Shown here: positions 8,029 through 15,690 of the stretch, piece by piece
Numbering within the stretch: the stretch's first letter is position 1
Layout of the letters: each line of letters opens with the position of its first letter
Assembly (NCBI GenBank): GCA_964370825.1
Contig: CAYJKY010000001.1
Coordinates: forward strand, 1-64,000
Source of the DNA: CAYJBH01 sp964370825
GTDB lineage: Bacteria; Bacillota; Clostridia; Oscillospirales; Ruminococcaceae
Direction of reading: 5' to 3'
DNA length: 64,000 nucleotides
Translations under genes and position numbers: made by a program
Notes under the pieces: generated by a model
What the model saw: the letters and a program-made list of their open reading frames with translations, nothing else
What the model was told of the DNA's origin: nothing
Databases searched by the model: none

Positions 8029-8079
8029 AAATCCGCCCTTACAGATTAAAGTTTGTAGGGTTGCGGATTTCTTTTTTTG
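8029..8079 (+). terminator. Terminator of mazF-spoVAE, lying inside the end of the convergent gene
   Basis: AAATCCGC (8029-8036) pairs with GCGGATTT (8063-8070) and CCTTACA with TGTAGGG inside it. CTTTTTTTG follows at 8071-8079. The hairpin and its T-run overlap the last codons of the minus-strand PHP gene (stop at 8046). Confidence 0.75.
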
Positions 8080-8861
8080 TAATAAAAAGCCTCTTTAAAA
8101 CCGATTTTTTTCAGCAGCTCGGTTGCCTCCGGTATTCCGAGCCCTACATCTCCGGCACGGTGTGCATCACTACCTATTGTAATCAGTCGTCCGCCCATAT
8201 CATAATAAAGACGAAGTATCGACTCCTCCGGAAGGGTGCAACCTATCGGCTGCCTAAGTCCGGAGGTGTTGCATTCAAGCGCTATGTTTTTCTTAATTAA
8301 TAGGGCAAACAACTCCTTTACCTCCTTGGTGTAAAGGGTCATGTCGCAGGGGTGCCCCACCTGATAATAATACCTGCAGGGGTAGGTAAGATGTGCAAGT
8401 GTATCACCATATTCCCGTTTAACGCTCTCGATCAGTTCCTCAATATACCGACGCATGAGCATATCTCCGTCGGAGAGTACCCTCTCGGCATCGATATAAT
8501 AAAATTCTGATTCATCAAAGGCGTTATGCTGGGAAAGAATTATCTGGTCATAGTCATGCATAGCCATCACCTTTTTGGCAACATCTGGATAATGGATTGC
8601 CTGCCCGAGTTCGGTGCCGTTTAAAACGGTTATTCCCGCCTCATTGCTAATAGACTCTATCGCCTTAACCGAATCGAACGAAAAATCAATGTCCTGCCAA
8701 AACTCGGGCTTATGGTTGTGTTCGGTGTCGACATGGTCGGTAAGACAAATTATTGAAATACCCCTCTCGACGGCACTTCTACATATCATGCTGAGCTCTG
8801 AGTGTCCGTCGTGGCTGATGATGCTGTGTAGGTGTGTGTCTGTTACGGTTTTTTTATGCAT
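8046..8861 (-). CDS. PHP-domain histidinol-phosphatase-like protein
   Basis: A 271-residue PHP-superfamily metal-dependent phosphoesterase of the HisK/HisJ histidinol-phosphatase type. Metal-binding motifs are visible at the N-terminus (DTHLHS, SHDGHS), then LTDHVD, ILSQHN and the C-terminal GSDAHRAGDVG. The expected reaction is dephosphorylation of histidinol phosphate, but no his genes are near, so another phosphate ester is possible. The start at 8861 is chosen because GAGGATC precedes it and an upstream in-frame start at 8912 would sit inside the regulator gene. It follows the AbrB-like gene by 14 bases and is probably cotranscribed with it. Confidence 0.8.
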   Translation of the reverse strand: MHKKTVTDTHLHSIISHDGHSELSMICRSAVERGISIICLTDHVDTEHNHKPEFWQDIDFSFDSVKAIESISNEAGITVLNGTELGQAIHYPDVAKKVMAMHDYDQIILSQHNAFDESEFYYIDAERVLSDGDMLMRRYIEELIESVKREYGDTLAHLTYPCRYYYQVGHPCDMTLYTKEVKELFALLIKKNIALECNTSGLRQPIGCTLPEESILRLYYDMGGRLITIGSDAHRAGDVGLGIPEATELLKKIGFKEAFYYKKRNPQPYKL

Positions 8862-8875
8862 TAGATCCTCGTTGT

Positions 8876-9118
8876 TTAAAGTTCGCCGATTTTTTTGCGG
8901 CACTGAGAGCACAACATTTTACCGCTGTAGTCCTTAAGCTTTTTGTCTCCACCGCAAAATACACAACTTGCCTCGTACTTCTTTAATACAATTCCATCGT
9001 TCTCGGTAAATATTTCAAGCCCGTCACCAACCTCGAGGTTGAGGGTGCGGCGAAGCTCTATCGGTAAAACAACACGACCGAGATCGTCGATTTTTCTTAC
9101 TATTCCTGTAGATTTCAT
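8876..9118 (-). CDS. AbrB-family transition-state regulator with C-terminal zinc ribbon
   Basis: An 80-residue DNA-binding protein. Residues 3-47 form a SpoVT/AbrB domain (MKSTGIVRKIDDLGRVVLP, then RRTLNLEVGD). Residues 52-73 add a short zinc ribbon with Cys52, Cys55, Cys70 and Cys73 (CVFC and CSQC), which classical AbrB lacks. Proteins of this family are global regulators at the shift to stationary phase and sporulation. The ATG at 9118 follows AGGAG by 5 bases. Its promoter contains two adjacent palindromes, one overlapping the -35 box, so it is probably repressed by itself or by the neighbouring XRE protein. Confidence 0.87.
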   Translation of the reverse strand: MKSTGIVRKIDDLGRVVLPIELRRTLNLEVGDGLEIFTENDGIVLKKYEASCVFCGGDKKLKDYSGKMLCSQCRKKIGEL

Positions 9119-9151
9119 GTTTTCTCCTGTTAGAATTACATCTTCAACCAT

Positions 9152-9196
9152 ATTCTAACATATATTTACAATTATGTAAATATTTACCATTGTAAA
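9152..9196 (-). promoter_or_regulatory. Promoter and double palindromic operator of the abrB-like gene
   Basis: On the minus strand a -35 TTTACA (9175-9180) and -10 TAGAAT (9152-9157) are 17 bases apart. Two palindromes, TTTACAATTATGTAAA (9165-9180) and TTTACCATTGTAAA (9183-9196), lie side by side over and upstream of the -35. A similar site, TTACGTATTGTAAA, occurs at 9986-9999 before the XRE gene. Confidence 0.65.
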
Positions 9197-9244
9197 AAAT
9201 CGAACTTAGGCGATTTTTATCACATTGTATAAACTTTATGAAAA

Positions 9245-9949
9245 TTACCTATTGCTATTAATGTATTTTTCCAGTCTTGTTTCGGTGCTTTTTATAATGT
9301 TAAGAAGGCTTGGGGCGTATAATGGGTATTCGGTAATAAGATGTTCGGTATTCATTATGAATGCAGAGGTGTCCTTTACCGAGGCACCTAGTCCAACCTC
9401 CTCGCCTTTGAGTATAGCACGTATTTTTGCTTCACAGATAAGCATCTCGGCGCCTGAATACCCCTCGAAGCTATTTTTTGAAACGGAAAACAGGCTGTCG
9501 GTATTTTTGGAATTAGAGCCGTATATATATCTAAACAGCTTATACACCGAAAGTGAAAGGTAGGCGGATATTTCACCTACAAGTACCTTGTCGGGGCAGC
9601 CGTTAAGTTTATCAAAAAGTATGTTGAGTGAGTTGGAAATCAGTTTTTTATTAAGGGTAGGAAGAACACTGCCACGATAAGCACTGTCCTTTGTTGAGGA
9701 AGGGTCCGGAATGTCCTCCACCGAGAGTGCCCTACCGGTACGTTCGGCACTTCGTCCGAGAAGATAGTCACAGGATACACCGTAAAAATCGGCTGCCTTG
9801 ACAACAAACTCGAGCCCACACTCTCGAATGCCCTTTTCATAGTGTGAGAGCAATGCCTGAGAAACTCCAAACTCCTTGGCGGCTTGTTTTTGCGTAATTC
9901 CGCGTTCCTTTCTGAGTAGTGTGATTATTCTGCTGAAGTCACCGGCCAT
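9245..9949 (-). CDS. XRE-family helix-turn-helix regulator
   Basis: A 234-residue protein with an N-terminal Cro/C1 helix-turn-helix: RIITLLRKERGITQKQAAKE, then SQALLSHYEKG and DYLLGRS, about residues 6-70. The remaining 160 residues are helical in appearance and match no family I recognise; they may sense a ligand or dimerise. ATG at 9949 is preferred over TTG at 9958, with AAAGGGG 10 bases upstream. The gene stands alone between the AbrB-like regulator and the LtaS-like gene and is transcribed in the same direction as the AbrB-like gene. The operator-like site upstream suggests autoregulation. Confidence 0.78.
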   Translation of the reverse strand: MAGDFSRIITLLRKERGITQKQAAKEFGVSQALLSHYEKGIRECGLEFVVKAADFYGVSCDYLLGRSAERTGRALSVEDIPDPSSTKDSAYRGSVLPTLNKKLISNSLNILFDKLNGCPDKVLVGEISAYLSLSVYKLFRYIYGSNSKNTDSLFSVSKNSFEGYSGAEMLICEAKIRAILKGEEVGLGASVKDTSAFIMNTEHLITEYPLYAPSLLNIIKSTETRLEKYINSNR

Positions 9950-9985
9950 AAAATGCAAACCCCTTTACGTTAAAAATTTATAATA

Positions 9986-9999
9986 TTACGTATTGTAAA
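9986..9999 (-). promoter_or_regulatory. Operator-like site before the XRE gene
   Basis: TTACGTATTGTAAA resembles the two palindromes before the abrB-like gene (9165-9196). It lies about 37 bases upstream of the XRE start codon. A common binding protein for both promoters is inferred. Confidence 0.4.
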
Positions 10000-10153
10000 T
10001 TATATTGCATAAAAAACGTTTTGTAAAGAGAATTTTGCTATTTTGTTGAAATTTGTAGGATATGCTAATTTTTTGTAATAAAACTGTATTAATATACCCA
10101 AGGTAAAACACTTTGCATACCATGATTATGATCGAGAATATAATTGTATGAAT

Positions 10154-10214
10154 GTAAAGATATGAAATTTCACATTCATTGCAATGCAAAGATTTAAATT
10201 TCACATTCTTTGCA
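10154..10214 (+). repeat. Tandem 29-30-base repeat upstream of the LtaS-like gene
   Basis: Two imperfect direct copies (10154-10183 and 10186-10214) share AAAGAT, AAATTTCACATTC and TTGCA. They lie in the 329-base gap 9950-10278, just upstream of a possible promoter with TTGTCG at 10224-10229 and TATATT at 10248-10253 (18-base spacer). Paired regulator sites for the gene at 10279 are the simplest reading. The rest of the gap is AT-rich with no gene. Confidence 0.5.
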
Positions 10215-10278
10215 TGGAATATTTTGTCGAAATATGTTATCATTTGATATATTATTTTTTTAGGAACAGAGATTATCT

Positions 10279-12288
10279 ATGGATCGAGTGCAGTCATTTA
10301 TGCTGAAAAATATTAGGGTGGTGTTTCTATCCGTGGCTGTGCTATGGATGGAATTAACGTTACGCTTTTATGTGTTTGGTGTTAGTTTCGGTTCCGATTA
10401 TATTCGTATTCTGCTGTTCAGCCTACCGATTGCCGGAGGTCTTGCGCTTTTATCTTCGATGTTTAACGAGACTGTTAACAGAATAGTTATTGCTGTTGCT
10501 GTGGCTGTACTGAGTGTATGGTACGGAGCGCAGTGCGTTTACTATAACATTTTTAATGCAATCCTGCTTTTGGACAGGATAGATTTGGCAGGTGAGGCAC
10601 TGTCCGGATATTCGTCCGAAGCGTTTGAAGGGATTGTGTCCTCAATACCTATTATCATTGCAATACTTGTTCCGATTATTGCGTATGTAGCGGTTAACAT
10701 TATACCTTGTACTCGACGAATACTAAAGGAAAATATGTATAGGGTTGAGCTTAGGGTAGCGTTTATATACCTTGCATATATTTTTATAGCACAGCTCGCT
10801 GCGATATTTGTTGTTAATGTCTCAACCGACGGTATTCTCAGCCCAAGGACAATATACTACGAATCAGGCTCGCCGGAACTATCGCTACAAAGCTTTGGCA
10901 GCCTTACAACAATGCGGTTGTCACTCGACCAGATGATGGGAGGAGAGGAAGATACGACAAAGCAACAACCGGAAGAGGAAGCTGTAATGAACGATATTGC
11001 TCTACAGCCTCCCGCTGAGGAAGAACCCGAGCCGATTATACCCGAGGTGGTATACGACGCAAATATTCTTGCGATTGACTTTGAGCAGCTCATAGCACAG
11101 GAAACGGATGAGGACATTATCGACATGCATCGCTATTTTTCTAGCAAAGAACCAACGATGCAGAATGAATACACAGGAATGTTTGAGGGCAAAAATCTGA
11201 TTTTTATTACTGCCGAAGGGTTTTGGAAGTATGCAGTCAACGAGGATTATACCCCTACCTTATACAAACTCGCAAACGAGGGCTTTGTGTTTGAGAATTT
11301 TTATAATCCACTCTGGTGGGCAAGTACCACCGACGGTGAATTTGTTGCCACTAACGGGCTTCACCCACTAAACTATACCCGTGCGTTCTATGAGACGCAT
11401 GACAACCTTATGCCCTTTACAATGGGTAACATGCTGATGGCGGAAGGGTATCCTACCACGGCATACCACAACCACACCTATGATTACTACAATAGGAATT
11501 TAACGCACCCAAATATGGGCTACGACTACTACGGAGTGGGAAACGGATTGGAGATGGTGGAGAGCTGGCCTGCATCCGACCTTGAAATGATGGAGGAAAC
11601 ATTGCCACAGGCTTTGGAGGGAGAGTTGCCGTTTCACAACTACTACATGACGGTAAGCGGACATCTCTACTACACCTTTGACGGAAATGCCATGTCGAGT
11701 AAAAACATGGAGGCAGTAGCGGATTTGGACATGAGCGAGGAGGCTAAGGCGTATATAGCCTGTAATATAGAGCTGGACAAGGCACTTGAATATATAATAA
11801 CCGAGCTGGACAAGGCCGGCGAGCTTGAAAACACGGTTATATGTCTGTCCTCCGACCATTACCCCTATGGGCTTTCGAGCGATACTACCACCGAGTTTCA
11901 CGGAGAACCGCTTGATGAAACGGAACTTCATCGTAGCTCGTTGATACTCTGGAGCGGTGACATGGAAGAACCGGTTTATGTCGATAAGGTCTGCTCCTCG
12001 GTAGACATTCTGCCAACCCTTTTAAATCTATTCGGCCTTGAATACGACTCTCGCCTGCTGACGGGAAAAGATATCCTTAGCGACAGCCCGGGAATTGTAT
12101 TGTTTTCAAGTCAAAGCTTTATTACCGATGAGGGGAGATATCTTTCGCTTTTGGACGAGTGGCAACCAAACCCGGACAGCGAGACAACCGATGCCTACGC
12201 CGTTGACACTCTGCTCGGGTTACAACAGCAGTCGGAGTACAACGAAAAGATTATCATGAATGACTACTACAGCTATATTTTCGGATAG
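10279..12288 (+). CDS. LtaS-like membrane phosphoglycerol transferase (sulfatase superfamily)
   Basis: A 669-residue protein with about five N-terminal membrane segments (residues 10-200), an acidic Pro/Glu-rich linker (about 225-265) and an extracellular alkaline-phosphatase-fold domain. Expected metal and catalytic residues are visible: Glu in FITAEGF, Thr in WASTTDGEF and the Asp-His pair in SSDHYPYG. This layout is that of lipoteichoic acid synthases, which polymerise glycerol phosphate from phosphatidylglycerol outside the membrane. Other sulfatase-fold transferases share it, so the polymer made is not certain. It is not one of the carbohydrate sulfatases seen later, since it lacks the Cys-x-Pro-x-Arg motif. 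It ends 8 bases from the convergent HTH gene. Confidence 0.8.
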   Translation: MDRVQSFMLKNIRVVFLSVAVLWMELTLRFYVFGVSFGSDYIRILLFSLPIAGGLALLSSMFNETVNRIVIAVAVAVLSVWYGAQCVYYNIFNAILLLDRIDLAGEALSGYSSEAFEGIVSSIPIIIAILVPIIAYVAVNIIPCTRRILKENMYRVELRVAFIYLAYIFIAQLAAIFVVNVSTDGILSPRTIYYESGSPELSLQSFGSLTTMRLSLDQMMGGEEDTTKQQPEEEAVMNDIALQPPAEEEPEPIIPEVVYDANILAIDFEQLIAQETDEDIIDMHRYFSSKEPTMQNEYTGMFEGKNLIFITAEGFWKYAVNEDYTPTLYKLANEGFVFENFYNPLWWASTTDGEFVATNGLHPLNYTRAFYETHDNLMPFTMGNMLMAEGYPTTAYHNHTYDYYNRNLTHPNMGYDYYGVGNGLEMVESWPASDLEMMEETLPQALEGELPFHNYYMTVSGHLYYTFDGNAMSSKNMEAVADLDMSEEAKAYIACNIELDKALEYIITELDKAGELENTVICLSSDHYPYGLSSDTTTEFHGEPLDETELHRSSLILWSGDMEEPVYVDKVCSSVDILPTLLNLFGLEYDSRLLTGKDILSDSPGIVLFSSQSFITDEGRYLSLLDEWQPNPDSETTDAYAVDTLLGLQQQSEYNEKIIMNDYYSYIFG

Positions 12289-12296
12289 ATTATTCT

Positions 12297-12506
12297 TTAT
12301 ACATCATCAGAATATTCGAGAATATCGCCGGGTTGGCATTTAAGGACCCGGCATATTTCATTTAAGGTGGAAAAACGTATGGCACTTATCCTGCCGGTTT
12401 TTATGTTGGAGAGGTTAACATTGGAAATTCCCACCTCGTTTGCAAGCTCGTTTAACGACATTTTACGGTCTGCCATGACCCTGTCTAATCTCAAAACTAT
12501 CGCCAT
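12297..12506 (-). CDS. Small Cro/C1-type HTH regulator (YozG-like)
   Basis: A 69-residue single-domain helix-turn-helix protein: RLDRVMADRKMSLNELA, then GISNVNLSNIKTG, RFSTLNEICRVLKCQPGDIL. Proteins of this type are regularly encoded next to DUF2975 membrane proteins, as here. ATG at 12506 is preferred, with GGTGGG 4 to 6 bases upstream; an in-frame GTG at 12515 directly follows the stop of the upstream gene. The pair probably regulates itself through the palindrome at 13211-13229. Confidence 0.85.
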   Translation of the reverse strand: MAIVLRLDRVMADRKMSLNELANEVGISNVNLSNIKTGRISAIRFSTLNEICRVLKCQPGDILEYSDDV

Positions 12507-12515
12507 AACACCCAC

Positions 12516-13148
12516 CTATAATGTTTCGTCCGCTTGCCTTTGCAGGGATATTGCATGTACCGTGCAGTGGTATATTAACATAAGTGCCATTATCTCCACT
12601 ATCAAAAACAGATCTATGTTGAAGCTAAGGTTGTCCTTTAGGTAGGAGAGCGGTGCATCACCGAAAAGCAGATTGCTGAAAAATGGTGCGATAATAAAGT
12701 TTGTAAAAAGACTCTGGAAATAAGTTTCAAGAATCATTATACACACCATGAAGATAATAAGGTGCTTTGTTGCCTTTTGTAGCCCCTCGGCAAAGGGTGT
12801 GTCTGCGTTAATTGTGGTGGTTACCTTCTTCATGGATAATAGATATACACCTAACAGCATGTAAAAAAGCAAGGAGACAACAGCGGTGACAAGTATAAGA
12901 GCTTTACTCTGCTCTCCCGCTATATCGGTGATATCTAAGTTCATAATATCAAAGCCCGGCGCACTGATGAAAAAATTTACAGCTTCGTAATAGTTCTCGG
13001 ATGAGGAAAAAATATCGACAGGTGTGGTTGCAGTATTAAATATGCTGTATATCGACAGCAACAGTGCAACCGAAATTGCCGCTATAAGTGCATTTAAAAT
13101 ATTGCCTATCAAACTCGATAGTCTTTGTATTTTCTTATTATTAGTCAT
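12516..13148 (-). CDS. DUF2975-type membrane protein
   Basis: A 210-residue protein with about four predicted membrane segments (near residues 14-34, 83-105, 128-148 and 178-200). The hydrophobic pattern and its tight coupling to a small YozG-like regulator fit the DUF2975 family, whose function is unknown. It is the first gene of a two-gene transcript with a very good promoter (TTGACA, 17 bases, TATAAT). GAGGTG precedes the ATG. Confidence 0.72.
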   Translation of the reverse strand: MTNNKKIQRLSSLIGNILNALIAAISVALLLSIYSIFNTATTPVDIFSSSENYYEAVNFFISAPGFDIMNLDITDIAGEQSKALILVTAVVSLLFYMLLGVYLLSMKKVTTTINADTPFAEGLQKATKHLIIFMVCIMILETYFQSLFTNFIIAPFFSNLLFGDAPLSYLKDNLSFNIDLFLIVEIMALMLIYHCTVHAISLQRQADETL

Positions 13149-13175
13149 AATAACACCTCATTAGTCTATAGTCGA

Positions 13176-13229
13176 ATTATAACACCATGTTTAATGTTTG
13201 TCAATATTTATTTAACGATAAACGTTAAA
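13176..13229 (-). promoter_or_regulatory. Consensus promoter with upstream palindrome for the DUF2975/HTH pair
   Basis: On the minus strand TTGACA (13199-13204) and TATAAT (13176-13181) are 17 bases apart. TTTAACG (13211-13217) and CGTTAAA (13223-13229) form a perfect inverted repeat with a five-base centre just upstream of the -35. It is a good candidate binding site for the HTH protein encoded by this operon. Confidence 0.75.
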
Positions 13230-13259
13230 TACAGTGCATTTTAATTTTGTTTTTAGAGC

Positions 13260-13288
13260 TTGAATATTATGTTAATCGGTGTTATACT
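13260..13288 (+). promoter_or_regulatory. Promoter of the Gly/Asp-rich membrane protein gene
   Basis: TTGAAT (13260-13265) and TATACT (13283-13288) are 17 bases apart. An AAGGAGAT ribosome-binding site follows before the ATG at 13314. The region is shared with the divergent DUF2975 promoter. Confidence 0.6.
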
Positions 13289-13313
13289 TATAAAGTAAAT
13301 ACAAGGAGATGAT

Positions 13314-13850
13314 ATGGACAACAATAACCAATACGACTATACTTCGCACCCGGATTATACCGGGCAACCTTACAGTGACGTCTCGGAGCATTTTCGGGGG
13401 TTTTATTATAGGCGCGATGAGCTTCGGGCAAGGTTTGTCAAGTGTAAAAAAAGTCTTAAAAGGTGGCAGACTTTTTTTACCGTTATGGTTGTTTTAGCAT
13501 TTATTACGGCGGGCGCATTGCTTGTGCTTGTGTTTATTCCGATTGTTGGTCTAATTTTTGCCACAATAAAGTATAATAAAATAAAAAAGGAACTCAAAGC
13601 CGTTGGAGTAGAGTATAAAGAGGAATATTACAGGGCATCAAGTGCAAGTTCGGACTACCCAAACTATGGTGGCCCTACGGGAGGTCCTGATTACGATTTT
13701 GATGATGACTTTGACAGCGGGTTTGATGGCGGCTTTGACGGTGATTCTGATGGTGGAGGCTACGACGGCGACGGTGACAGTGGCGACGGCGGTGGCGACG
13801 GCGGTGGTGACGGCGGTGGTGACGGCGGTGGTGGTGACGGCGGTGACTAA
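13314..13850 (+). CDS. Membrane protein with Gly/Asp-repeat C-terminal tail, function unknown
   Basis: I do not recognise this 178-residue protein. The first 50 residues are polar and tyrosine-rich, residues about 51-86 form one long or two short membrane segments, and the last 55 residues are almost only Gly and Asp with some Phe, Tyr and Ser (runs of DGGGDGGG). The tail is coded by near-perfect GGTGAC/GGCGGT repeats (about 13720-13850), which should be prone to length change. Such acidic glycine-rich tails may bind calcium or act as flexible spacers, but that is inference. It has its own promoter and ribosome-binding site. Confidence 0.65.
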   Translation: MDNNNQYDYTSHPDYTGQPYSDVSEHFRGFYYRRDELRARFVKCKKSLKRWQTFFTVMVVLAFITAGALLVLVFIPIVGLIFATIKYNKIKKELKAVGVEYKEEYYRASSASSDYPNYGGPTGGPDYDFDDDFDSGFDGGFDGDSDGGGYDGDGDSGDGGGDGGGDGGGDGGGGDGGD

Positions 13851-14003
13851 CCTGTGCAAGTGGCACAGAGAAATTAATGTTTTTTGTGCATATTGTAGAA
13901 AATTCGATTATTTCATTTACATGTAGTGCGATAACTGGTAATATATCACTATCATGTTACGAAGAATCGATACATGGTAAGTGCGAACATATAGGAGAAC
14001 CGA

Positions 14004-14921
14004 ATGGATCCCGATAGTATTATGACCTTTGCCGCTGGCTTTGCTACGGCATTTTTTCTATGTTTAATTGTAGGGTATTTGCTCTACCGATACCTCATTA
14101 ACCCAAGGCGAGCCCTCACCGAGGAGGAGGTTAAGCAGATGGTTCAGGATGCCGGAGAGAACGATGTAATCGACGCTGAGCAGAGCGAGATGATTGACAA
14201 CATCTTAGAACTTTCCGATGTTACCGCTATTCAGATAATGACCCACCGAACCGAGATAGCGGCGGTGGAGATGAATGAGAGTATTTCGCATGCGATGGAG
14301 CTTTCGCTTGAGGAAGGGTTTTCGAGGTTGCCGGTTTATTCCAAAACACTTGATAACATAGTGGGTATACTTTATATTAAGGACATGCTCTCGGATTTTG
14401 CGAACTCGAAAAGTAGTGTCGATCGTCCAATTCATGAGGTTATGAGACAGCCTATATTTGTTCCGGAAAGCTGCAAGGCAAGGCAGCTCTTGATTGAGCT
14501 GAGAGAAAAACATACCCATGTTGCAATTGTTGTGGATGAATACGGCGGTACCTCCGGACTCGTTACCATGGAGGATATTCTCGAGCAGATTGTGGGTAAC
14601 ATCTGGGACGAGTATGACAGCGAAGATGAGGAGTTCTCACGTGTGGATGGCGGTGTAATCTGTGATGGCGGTGTTGAGTTAGAGGAGCTGTTTAACTTTC
14701 TTGACCTTGAGGTGCCGGAGGCAAATGAGGAAGAGGAAGAAGAATACGAGACGGTTTCAGGATTTATAATAGCCAAGATAGGGCATATTCCGACGAAGGA
14801 TGAACAGATAATATTAGAGCACGGCGGTGTAAGCTTTACCGTGCGTGAGGTTAGCGAACGCAGAATCGAGAAGGTTTTCTGTTTTATTATTGAGGAGTTG
14901 GAAGATGGAGAAGAAGATTAG
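14004..14921 (+). CDS. CorC/HlyC-like CBS-domain protein lacking DUF21
   Basis: A 305-residue protein with one N-terminal membrane segment (about residues 7-30), a tandem CBS pair (about 75-200, with IMTHRTEI, EGFSRLPVY, VGILYIKDML and VAIVVDEYGGTSGLVTMEDILE) and a C-terminal CorC_HlyC domain (about 215-300). The family includes magnesium/cobalt efflux proteins, which normally carry a four-helix DUF21 transport domain. That domain is missing here and a single helix remains, so this is more like E. coli CorC than a full CNNM transporter. It overlaps the Nudix gene by 17 bases. Confidence 0.83.
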   Translation: MDPDSIMTFAAGFATAFFLCLIVGYLLYRYLINPRRALTEEEVKQMVQDAGENDVIDAEQSEMIDNILELSDVTAIQIMTHRTEIAAVEMNESISHAMELSLEEGFSRLPVYSKTLDNIVGILYIKDMLSDFANSKSSVDRPIHEVMRQPIFVPESCKARQLLIELREKHTHVAIVVDEYGGTSGLVTMEDILEQIVGNIWDEYDSEDEEFSRVDGGVICDGGVELEELFNFLDLEVPEANEEEEEEYETVSGFIIAKIGHIPTKDEQIILEHGGVSFTVREVSERRIEKVFCFIIEELEDGEED

Positions 14922-15432
14922 CTCCGAGCTGGTTTACAGTGGCGGAGTTGTTAATGTTTATCACGATAGGGTGAAAACCGAAAAGGGGAATACGGCAAGT
15001 AGAGATGTGGTACGTCACATGGGCGGTGCCGGTATTATTGCTATAGATGAAGGTGGAGATATCTACCTTGTGCGGCAGTTTAGGTATGCGGTGGGTGAGG
15101 AACTCATAGAGATACCCGCTGGCAAGTTAGAGCCGAATGAGGATCCGATGGTAACCGCAAAGCGGGAGCTTATCGAGGAGGCGGGGATATCGGCGAATGA
15201 TGTAAAGCCGATAGGTAAAATAATCCCTACCTGTGGCTACTGCGATGAGGTTATATATGTATACTATGCAACCGACATAACTCCGGCACAGCAAAATCTT
15301 GATGAGGATGAGGAACTCACGGTATTTAAAATGCCACTTAAGGATGCGGTAAAAGCGGTTTTATCGGGAGAAATTATTGACGGCAAGACCGTTTATGCAA
15401 TATTAGCGTTGAACGAGTTGTTGAGGGAGTAG
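14905..15432 (+). CDS. Nudix hydrolase, ADP-ribose pyrophosphatase type
   Basis: A 175-residue NudF-like protein that probably splits ADP-ribose into AMP and ribose 5-phosphate. The Nudix box reads GKLEPNEDPMVTAKRELIEEAGI, with the REL-EE core complete, and it is preceded by the usual LVRQFRYAVGEELIEIPAG. ATG at 14905 follows GAGGAG by about 7 bases and lies inside the end of the corC-like gene. An ORF opening at 14845 in this frame is longer but has no better signal. Confidence 0.9.
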   Translation: MEKKISSELVYSGGVVNVYHDRVKTEKGNTASRDVVRHMGGAGIIAIDEGGDIYLVRQFRYAVGEELIEIPAGKLEPNEDPMVTAKRELIEEAGISANDVKPIGKIIPTCGYCDEVIYVYYATDITPAQQNLDEDEELTVFKMPLKDAVKAVLSGEIIDGKTVYAILALNELLRE

Positions 15433-15501
15433 CCGGCATATTGTCGTTGCTATGTCCTGCATGACAACATTTTTATTGTTACACTATAATAATGAAAGCA
15501 A

Positions 15502-15558
15502 AGCTTAATAATCGTTGGGGATTTCGTAACCCTATTCAGATTATTAAGCTACTTTTTT
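15502..15558 (+). terminator. Terminator after the Nudix gene
   Basis: AGCTTAATAATC (15502-15513) pairs perfectly with GATTATTAAGCT (15539-15550), with an inner GGGG/CCCT pairing in the loop. ACTTTTTTAT follows. It ends the corC-nudix transcript before the mannosidase gene. Confidence 0.75.
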
Positions 15559-15577
15559 ATTTAAACTTCTATATCGC

Positions 15578-15606
15578 TTGCATTTTGTTATATGCTATGA
15601 TAGAAT
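15578..15606 (+). promoter_or_regulatory. Promoter of the alpha-mannosidase gene
   Basis: TTGCAT (15578-15583) and TAGAAT (15601-15606) are separated by 17 bases, leaving an 85-base leader before the ATG at 15691. Confidence 0.55.
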
Positions 15607-15690
15607 GACCTTGTATTATAGATGTATCGACATGTCGCATAAAATCTATAATATTATGTTAATTAATTAAAATAATAAAAGGGTGAAATC

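Noticed and set aside
10279..12288. A fifth carbohydrate sulfatase
   Set aside because: It belongs to the same superfamily but has five membrane helices and a threonine nucleophile region (STTDGEF) instead of the Cys-x-Pro-x-Arg motif.
13852..13868. CTGTGC/GCACAG hairpin as terminator of the Gly/Asp-rich gene
   Set aside because: The stem is only 6 bp and the T-run starts about 10 bases later, so I cannot support it.
13638..13926. Overlapping open frames in the Gly/Asp repeat
   Set aside because: They are low-complexity shadows of the GGTGAC repeat. The frame starting at 13314 has a promoter, ribosome-binding site and membrane segment.
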